Assembly: GCA_023432235.1 (NCBI GenBank)
Contig: JAEYUX010000184.1
Coordinates: forward strand, 1 to 37,034
Source of the DNA: Actinomycetes bacterium
GTDB lineage: Bacteria; Actinomycetota; Actinomycetes; Actinomycetales; Demequinaceae
Length of the DNA: 37,034 nucleotides
Direction: 5' to 3'
Positions 32,045-37,034 of this stretch are shown here, one piece after another. Each line of letters starts with the position of its first letter. The first letter of the stretch is position 1. Both the position numbers and the translations under genes were made by a program. The notes beneath the pieces are model-generated. The model searched no databases and was not told the origin of the DNA. It saw only the letters and a program-made list of their open reading frames with translations.

Positions 32045-32050
32045 TACGCT
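32045..32050 (+). promoter_or_regulatory. Candidate -10 element for proS
   Basis: TACGCT ends 6 bases before the proS ATG, which has no Shine-Dalgarno sequence (GACTCC precedes it). A leaderless mRNA is suggested; no T-box-like leader fits in the 42-bp gap. Confidence 0.45.
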
Positions 32051-32056
32051 GACTCC

Positions 32057-33859
32057 ATGCTTCGCATGTCCACTCTTTTTCTGCGCACGCTCCGCGAGGA
32101 CCCTGCCGACGCTGAAGTCGCATCCCACAAACTGCTTGTGCGGGCGGGATACATTCGCCGCGCCGCGCCTGGCATCTACACGTGGTTGCCGCTTGGCCTC
32201 AAGGTCCTTGCCAAGGTCGAGGCAATCATTCGTGAAGAGATGGACGCCGCGGGCGGTCAAGAGGTTCACTTTCCCGCTCTGCTGCCGCGCGAGCCATATG
32301 AGGTAACAGGCCGTTGGACCGAGTACGGACCCAACTTGTTCCGCCTCGCCGACCGCAAGGGTGGTGACTACCTCCTCGCCCCCACGCATGAAGAGATGTT
32401 CACCCTGCTCGTGAAGGACCTGTACTCCTCGTACAAGGATCTCCCGCTGACGATCTACCAGATCCAAACGAAGTACCGCGATGAGGCTCGACCGCGTGCG
32501 GGCCTCCTGCGTGGACGCGAGTTCATCATGAAGGACTCGTACTCCTTTGACACATCGGATGAAGGACTCGAGGCGTCCTATCAGGCTCAGCGCGAGGCCT
32601 ATGTCCGCATCTTCGACCGACTCGGTCTCGAGTACGTCATCGTCAACGCGATGTCAGGCGCGATGGGCGGATCGAAGTCCGAAGAGTTCCTTTCGCCCAC
32701 CGACGTGGGTGAAGACACCTACGTGCGCTCTCCCGGTGGTTACGCGGCCAACGTTGAGGCCGTGACAACGCCGGTCCCGCCTGCGCTTGATTGGGCCGAC
32801 GCTCCTGCCGCACACGTCGAGGACACTCCCGATACCCCCACGATCGCTTCTCTCGTTGACGTCGCGAATGCCCGCTTCCCGCGCGACGATCGCCCCTGGC
32901 AAGCGTCGGACACGTTGAAGAACGTCGTGCTTGCCGTCACTGATCCGGCCGGACAGCGCAGTCTCGTTGTCGTCGGTATGCCGGGCGACCGCGAGGCCGA
33001 CCTCACGCGCCTTGAGGCCGCCCTCGCGCCAGCAACCGTTGAGCCCGCCACGGACGAAGACTTCGCGCGGCACCCTCAACTCGTCAGGGGTTACATTGGC
33101 CCGGGTGCCCTCGGTCCCCAGGCGCGCGCCGAGGGTGTTGCCCGTGGCGACGAAGCTGACACCGCTATTGCCTACTTCCTTGACCCGCGCGTTGTGCCTG
33201 GCACCCGGTGGATCACCGGTGCTGATGTTCCAGGCCGGCACGTCTTTGAGCTGACGGCCGGGCGCGATTTCACCGCAGATGGCGTCATCGAAGGCGCCGA
33301 AGTGAAGGCGGGTGATCCGGCTCCTGACGGCTCGGGACCGCTGGAACTGGCGCGTGGCGTTGAGATTGGTCACATCTTCCAGTTGGGCCGCAAGTACGCC
33401 GAGGCGCTCGACCTCAAGGTGCTCGACGAGAATGGCAAGCAGGTGACCGTCACGATGGGCTCGTATGGCATCGGCGTCACGCGGGCCGTCGCCCTCCTTG
33501 CCGAGAACAACCATGATGAGCTCGGCCTCGCTTGGCCCGTTCACGTTGCGCCGTACCACGTCCACATCGTTGCGACGGGCAAGGACGACGCCGTCTTCGA
33601 GAAGGCCGCAGCGCTTGCGGCCGAGATCGAGGCGGCAGGCATCGAAGTGCTGTACGACGACCGTCCCAAGGTGTCGCCCGGAGTGAAGTTCAAGGATGCA
33701 GAACTCCTTGGAGGCCCCTACATCCTCGTCGTCGGGCGCGGACTCGAAGACGGCGTCGTCGAACTCCGAACGCGAGCAACCGGCGAATCGGCAACGATCT
33801 CCGTCTCGGAGGCCGCTGCCGAGGTAACCAAGGTCGTGTCCGCGGCGCTTAGCCGTTGA
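32057..33859 (+). CDS. proS: Prolyl-tRNA synthetase, bacterial type
   Basis: 600 residues, the length of bacterial-type ProRS with the insertion (editing) domain. Class II motifs: GIYTWLPLGLKVL, TKYRDEARPRAGLLRGREFIMKD in pieces (motif 2), SYSFDTSDEGL, the INS editing domain about 225-385, and GSYGIGVTRAVALLAENNHDE in pieces (motif 3), then the anticodon domain (HVAPYHVHIVATGK, LYDDRPKVSPGVKFKDAELLG in pieces). It charges tRNAPro and clears Ala-tRNAPro. Confidence 0.97.
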   Translation: MLRMSTLFLRTLREDPADAEVASHKLLVRAGYIRRAAPGIYTWLPLGLKVLAKVEAIIREEMDAAGGQEVHFPALLPREPYEVTGRWTEYGPNLFRLADRKGGDYLLAPTHEEMFTLLVKDLYSSYKDLPLTIYQIQTKYRDEARPRAGLLRGREFIMKDSYSFDTSDEGLEASYQAQREAYVRIFDRLGLEYVIVNAMSGAMGGSKSEEFLSPTDVGEDTYVRSPGGYAANVEAVTTPVPPALDWADAPAAHVEDTPDTPTIASLVDVANARFPRDDRPWQASDTLKNVVLAVTDPAGQRSLVVVGMPGDREADLTRLEAALAPATVEPATDEDFARHPQLVRGYIGPGALGPQARAEGVARGDEADTAIAYFLDPRVVPGTRWITGADVPGRHVFELTAGRDFTADGVIEGAEVKAGDPAPDGSGPLELARGVEIGHIFQLGRKYAEALDLKVLDENGKQVTVTMGSYGIGVTRAVALLAENNHDELGLAWPVHVAPYHVHIVATGKDDAVFEKAAALAAEIEAAGIEVLYDDRPKVSPGVKFKDAELLGGPYILVVGRGLEDGVVELRTRATGESATISVSEAAAEVTKVVSAALSR

Positions 33860-33870
33860 TCTGCTAGGAC

Positions 33871-33911
33871 GCGGAGTCGCCTCGCCCCAGGGGATGAGGC
33901 AACTACTCCGC
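33871..33911. terminator. Long imperfect hairpin between convergent genes
   Basis: Nested arms: GCGGAGT (33871-33877) with ACTCCGC (33905-33911), GCCTC (33879-33883) with GAGGC (33896-33900), and CCCC (33885-33888) with GGGG (33890-33893). It lies 12 bp after proS and overlaps the last codons of the reverse-strand gene. No U-tract on either side, so termination is plausible but not certain. Confidence 0.5.
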
Positions 33912-34934
33912 GGGAACCGTGAGTCCTGGCAGCGCCGTGACGAGGTCGTCGCCAGCGCCGAGTGTGAAGACCGCAACGGCTGAGCCGTAGGCGGCATTGA
34001 GCAGCCAATCGCGATCGCTACCCGTCGCCGTCACCGCAAGCACTGCGTAACGGACCGCGAGGTCGTGCTCGATGCTGATGAACAGTGCACGGCGTGCTTC
34101 CGCATCTGCGAGGTTGACATCGCGCAACTGATAGAGCGTGGTCCGCTCATCCGGTGCAGTGGTCGCGGCTTGCAGAGCATCAGAGCGCTCGCCGTGCGCA
34201 CCTGAGCGACGCAGCGCCTCATCACGTTCATGGGCAAACAACTGTGCAGCGGCTGTCTCGTAGACAAAGCGTGCGTGGTCATGCATGAGTGCAAGTTCGG
34301 CAATCTCTTCGGCCGAGAGCGTCGTCTCGAGGACGGGCGCGAAGCCTGCCTCGGACCTCGTGCCATCGGGAAGCGGCAGGGACTCGCTCAGCCACGTTTC
34401 AGAGTTGACGGTCTCGGCGGCGTCATCGCCACCGTCGAGGATTCCGCCAGTGTCCACCTCGGGAATCGCCGGTGCCTCCACCACGGCCTCTTCCCACGCG
34501 CCCGCAAGTGCCCACGCAAGGTCGATGGACGTCGCGATGGAGGCGAGATTGGCGTCGGCCGTCTGTGCTGCGATGTCGCGGGCAGTCGTACGCAAAGCCG
34601 CGACAGCGTCGGCGTAGGAAAGCGGGGGAGAGGCTGAAGGGTCGGGGGTGACCTCAGCGTCGGGATAGGCGACGTAAACCCCGCCGAGCACGTCAAGTTG
34701 AGCAGCTGCGATATCGGTGGCGGTGAGGCCCGCGTTGTCGCTACGGGTAGCGGCGACCATCATGACGGTCTCAACCGCCGCTGCAAGCGCGTCACGTTCG
34801 AGGGTGGTCTGGTCAGCAACGGGAATGGGGCTTGGGTCGGTTTCCCATCGCAGTCCACAACCCGACGTGACAAAGATCGCGAGGCACGTGACGACCGCGA
34901 CGGTGAAGTGATGTGCGCTTGTGCGACCCGCCAT
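33903..34934 (-). CDS. DUF4439 (ferritin-like) lipoprotein
   Basis: 343 residues, reverse strand. A signal with lipobox (VTSGC, Cys about 26) precedes two helical segments: an N-terminal helical region (about 40-190) with a Pro/Ser linker, and a C-terminal DUF4439 domain (EIAELALMHDHARFVYETAAAQL, RRALFISIEHDLAVRYAVL, WLLNAAYGSAVAVFTLG split by charged loops), a ferritin-like four-helix fold. Some glutamates of diiron ferritins are replaced, so metal binding is uncertain. The gene commonly sits divergent to rimP in actinobacteria. Function unknown. Confidence 0.85.
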   Translation of the reverse strand: MAGRTSAHHFTVAVVTCLAIFVTSGCGLRWETDPSPIPVADQTTLERDALAAAVETVMMVAATRSDNAGLTATDIAAAQLDVLGGVYVAYPDAEVTPDPSASPPLSYADAVAALRTTARDIAAQTADANLASIATSIDLAWALAGAWEEAVVEAPAIPEVDTGGILDGGDDAAETVNSETWLSESLPLPDGTRSEAGFAPVLETTLSAEEIAELALMHDHARFVYETAAAQLFAHERDEALRRSGAHGERSDALQAATTAPDERTTLYQLRDVNLADAEARRALFISIEHDLAVRYAVLAVTATGSDRDWLLNAAYGSAVAVFTLGAGDDLVTALPGLTVPAE

Positions 34935-35028
34935 GGGCGATAGTCTCGCACGCCCTCCTGGGGGTCACTAGACTCATGCCCGAACCCAAGTACACAAAGG
35001 GCGTGAGCACCACGCTGGGAGGCGACGG
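34935..35028. promoter_or_regulatory. Divergent promoter region, DUF4439 gene / rimP
   Basis: 94 bp. On the plus strand, TAGACT (34969-34974) is a -10-like hexamer for rimP, giving a leader of about 50 nt with GGGAGG (35018-35022 region) before the ATG. On the minus strand GACTAT lies about 5 bases before the lipoprotein ATG. Confidence 0.4.
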
Positions 35029-35496
35029 ATGGATCTGAGCGACCGGATTGCCAACCTGGCGGCCCCCGCGACACAGGCGGCGGGCCTTGTGGTTGATGAC
35101 GTGCGGGTCTCCTCGTCGGGATCCCGCACGAGGGTACTTGTGACAGTCGACCTGCCCGAAGATGCGGTGGGTTCAGCGGACCTTGATGCGATCGCGCAAG
35201 CGTCGCGTGGCATCGGTGCGGCTCTTGATGAGGCAGGCGTTCCGGAGGGCGCGTATGTGCTCGAGGTGTCGACGCCGGGGATCGACCGGCCCTTGACGGA
35301 TCGCCGCCACTTCAAGCGCGCCCGCACGCGCCTTGTCTCCTTTGACCTCACTGACGGCAGCGCGTTGAGTGCGCGCATCATCGACGTCGACGACGCGGGG
35401 GTGCAGGTGGAGCACGATGGCGGCACCTCGCTGCTTGAGTGGGACCGTATCGAACGCGGGGAGATTCAGATCGAATTCAAGAAGGTTGAGGACTGA
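35029..35496 (+). CDS. rimP: Ribosome maturation factor RimP
   Basis: 155 residues, normal. RimP N-terminal alpha-beta domain (LVVDDVRVSSSGSRTRVLVTVD in pieces, LDAIAQASRGIGAALDEAG, YVLEVSTPGIDRPLTDRRHF) and C-terminal SH3-like barrel. It assists 30S assembly. A clear GGGAGG site precedes the ATG. nusA follows after 5 bases, the classic rimP-nusA-ylxR-infB operon. Confidence 0.96.
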   Translation: MDLSDRIANLAAPATQAAGLVVDDVRVSSSGSRTRVLVTVDLPEDAVGSADLDAIAQASRGIGAALDEAGVPEGAYVLEVSTPGIDRPLTDRRHFKRARTRLVSFDLTDGSALSARIIDVDDAGVQVEHDGGTSLLEWDRIERGEIQIEFKKVED

Positions 35497-35501
35497 GTGG
35501 C

Positions 35502-36491
35502 ATGGACATCGATCTCGCTGCACTACGCGGGCTCGAGCGTGAACGAGACATCCGCTTCGACCTCCTGATTGACGCCATCGAGCAAGCGCTCGTCAGCGCG
35601 TATCACAAGACCCCGGGCGCTTACACCCACGCTCGCGCACACGTCGACCGCGACTCTGGCTCCGTCAGCATTTGGGCGCGCGAAGTGCTTGAGGATGAAG
35701 AACTTGGCCCCGAGTTCGACCACACCCCTCAAGACTTTGGCCGCATTGCAACGGCCACCGCGCGGCAGGTGATTGTGCAACGTCTGCGCCAGGTGGGCGA
35801 CGACGCCGTGCTCGGCCAATACGCGGACAAAGAAGGCCAACTCGTTTCGGGTGTGATCCAACAGAGCTCGGATCCCCGCAACGTTCATATCGACGTGGGC
35901 GAGGTCGAAGCACTCCTGCCGGGACATGAGCAGGTGCCGACCGAGACGTACGAGCACGGTCAGCGCATCCGCGGTTTCGTCCTCAGCGTGTCTCGCGGGG
36001 CCAAGGGGCCGTCGATCACGGTGTCGCGTACGCATCCAGGACTTGTGCGTCGGTTGTTTGAACTTGAGGTGCCCGAGATTGCGGACGGCACGGTTGAGAT
36101 CATGTCGCTTGCTCGCGAGGCAGGACACCGCTCCAAAATGGCGGTGCGGGCGACTGTTCCCGGCGTGAATGCGAAGGGCGCGTGCATCGGGCCCATGGGC
36201 GCTCGAGTGCGTGCCGTCATGAGTGAACTGCGCGGCGAGAAGATCGACATCGTCGACTGGGATGAGGATCCCGCGACGTTTGTTGGCAATGCACTGTCAC
36301 CATCGCGAGTGGTGTCCGTTGAGGTAGTCGACCTTGAAGCGCGCGCCGCGCGAGTCATCGTTCCGGACTATCACTTGTCCCTCGCGATCGGTAAGGAAGG
36401 CCAGAATGCGCGGCTTGCCGCACGCCTCACTGGCTGGCGGATCGACATCCGATCCGACGAGGCTCCCGACACACCGGGTGCCGGTAACTGA
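35502..36491 (+). CDS. nusA: Transcription termination/antitermination factor NusA
   Basis: 329 residues, the short NusA form of Gram-positives without C-terminal acidic repeats. N-terminal RNA polymerase-binding domain (IDAIEQALVSAYHKTPGA), S1 domain (GQLVSGVIQQSSDPRNVHIDVG in pieces), KH1 (SITVSRTHPGLVRRLFELEVPEI in pieces, then GVNAKGACIGPMGARVRAV) and KH2 (VIVPDYHLSLAIGKEGQNARLA in pieces). It binds RNA polymerase and nascent RNA. Confidence 0.97.
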   Translation: MDIDLAALRGLERERDIRFDLLIDAIEQALVSAYHKTPGAYTHARAHVDRDSGSVSIWAREVLEDEELGPEFDHTPQDFGRIATATARQVIVQRLRQVGDDAVLGQYADKEGQLVSGVIQQSSDPRNVHIDVGEVEALLPGHEQVPTETYEHGQRIRGFVLSVSRGAKGPSITVSRTHPGLVRRLFELEVPEIADGTVEIMSLAREAGHRSKMAVRATVPGVNAKGACIGPMGARVRAVMSELRGEKIDIVDWDEDPATFVGNALSPSRVVSVEVVDLEARAARVIVPDYHLSLAIGKEGQNARLAARLTGWRIDIRSDEAPDTPGAGN

Positions 36492-36562
36492 CGAGGAGCG
36501 CTAGACTGGTTCAGCCGAATGCCCAGAATGCTGCGGGCACACGCACTACCGGTGGTCAACCG

Positions 36563-36805
36563 GTGCGCATGTGTGTCGGATGCCGCACCACGGACAATCG
36601 GTCGGTTCTCGTGCGAGTGGTGCTGATCGACGGCCGTGCCGCGGTCGACGAAACAGCGTCGTTGCCTGGACGGGGAGCTTGGCTCCATCCAGACGGGCAT
36701 TGCCTCTCGCAAGCGATGAAACGCCGCGCCATCGGTCGTGCTCTCCGCGCGCCGGAAGCGGATGTGTCGGCCCTGGCCACGCATCCAACGTGGCTCTCAG
36801 CGTGA
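36563..36805 (+). CDS. YlxR family RNA-binding protein
   Basis: 80 residues from GTG at 36563. The YlxR fold: RMCVGCRTTDNRSVLVRVV, GRGAWLHPDGHCLSQAMKRRAIGRAL split across the domain. Family members are small RNA-binding proteins next to nusA; an RNase P-related role has been proposed. The frame stays open upstream to the nusA stop (LVQPNAQNAAGTRTTGGQPV), so a longer start, e.g. a CTG at 36506 with GAGGAG 7 bases before it, is possible. ACCGGT repeats (36548-36564) flank the GTG. Confidence 0.85.
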   Translation: MRMCVGCRTTDNRSVLVRVVLIDGRAAVDETASLPGRGAWLHPDGHCLSQAMKRRAIGRALRAPEADVSALATHPTWLSA

Positions 36806-36891
36806 GAACCGTAGCCCACCATCGACAGGACGGGATGAAAGCCCATGGCAATCCAATGAGTGCCTCGAAATGACTACCCCCCGGTAACGAT

Positions 36892-36919
36892 GGTTCGACC
36901 CTGCCTCGGTCGAACCGAG
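36892..36919 (+). promoter_or_regulatory. Alternative hairpins in the infB leader
   Basis: GGTTCGACC (36892-36900) pairs with GGTCGAACC (36908-36916). Alternatively CTCGGT (36905-36910) pairs with ACCGAG (36914-36919). The two share bases and cannot coexist. CAGGAG, the infB ribosome-binding site, starts 2 bases downstream at 36921. No U-tract. The rest of the 36806-36930 gap shows no gene. Confidence 0.6.
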
Positions 36920-36930
36920 ACAGGAGAATT

Positions 36931-37034
36931 GTGGCAAAGCCCCGCGTTCATGAGATCGCGAAGGAACTTGGAGTTTCTAGTAAGGACCTCATCACCAAGC
37001 TCAACGAGCTAGGTGAATACGTCAAGGGACCGTC
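36931..37034 (+). CDS. infB: Translation initiation factor IF-2, N-terminal fragment
   Basis: Cut by the window end; 34 codons are visible from a GTG with CAGGAG about 4 bases upstream. MAKPRVHEIAKELGVSSKD then LITKLNELGEYVKGPS is the conserved N-terminal IF2 domain of actinobacteria, normally followed by a long low-complexity region and the GTPase. Position after nusA-ylxR confirms the assignment. Confidence 0.95.
   Translation, partial: MAKPRVHEIAKELGVSSKDLITKLNELGEYVKGP

Noticed and set aside
34976..35038. A 20-codon ORF (MPEPKYTKGVSTTLGGDGWI) before rimP
   Set aside because: Its ATG lies 1 base after the TAGACT hexamer, probably upstream of the transcript start, and it overlaps rimP out of frame; no independent support.

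Overview
The window is a chromosomal stretch of a high-GC Gram-positive bacterium, very probably an actinobacterium of the Micrococcales type. Evidence: high GC at third codon positions, a DUF2510 protein, the actinobacteria-specific DUF2469 gene beside rnhB, Ala/Glu/Lys-tailed S16 and S2, a Wag31/DivIVA-like protein, a WhiG/FliA sigma gene beside rpsB, and frequent ATGA/GTGA gene overlaps. I do not name a genus. Almost everything is conserved housekeeping DNA in tightly packed operons; no prophage, insertion sequence, tRNA, rRNA or CRISPR array was seen.

Layout. 57-4181: a DUF2510 membrane protein, then amtB-glnK-glnD (ammonium uptake and PII signalling) behind a GlnR-type box. 4211-6882: ffh (SRP GTPase) overlapping an amidohydrolase. 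6962-9688: a flavin electron-transfer module of ferric-reductase-like oxidoreductase, FMN-binding lipoprotein, a 53-residue membrane/secreted peptide and ApbE flavin transferase. 9815-13891: rpsP-khpA, rimM-trmD, rplS, lepB, rnhB. 13937-17581: DUF2469, a repeat-rich gap, then yraN-comM-dprA. 17670-20023: xerC, a WhiG/FliA sigma factor and a convergent M23-family peptidase. 20024-22241: a heptanucleotide repeat array and structured leader, then rpsB-tsf. 22281-27758: pyrH-frr-cdsA-rlmN-DivIVA-like-dxr. 27787-31143: site-2 protease, ispG, GNAT acetyltransferase; dxr and ispG are two steps of the MEP isoprenoid pathway flanking the protease. 31223-37034: VanY-like lipoprotein, proS, a reverse-strand DUF4439 lipoprotein, then rimP-nusA-ylxR-infB (infB cut by the window end).

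No clearly new defence or mobile system is present. The best leads are regulatory or architectural: a four-half-site GlnR box; a GlnD ending before its ACT sensor domains; a small unlisted ORF inside the flavin module; a lepB gene with no conventional start codon where its N-terminus seems to begin; a hairpin burying both the ribosome-binding site and start codon of yraN; a three-copy 29-bp hairpin repeat; a 7-bp-phased array abutting the rpsB promoter; a recurring promoter-like hexamer 6-7 nt before several start codons, suggesting leaderless mRNAs; and alternative hairpins in the infB leader.
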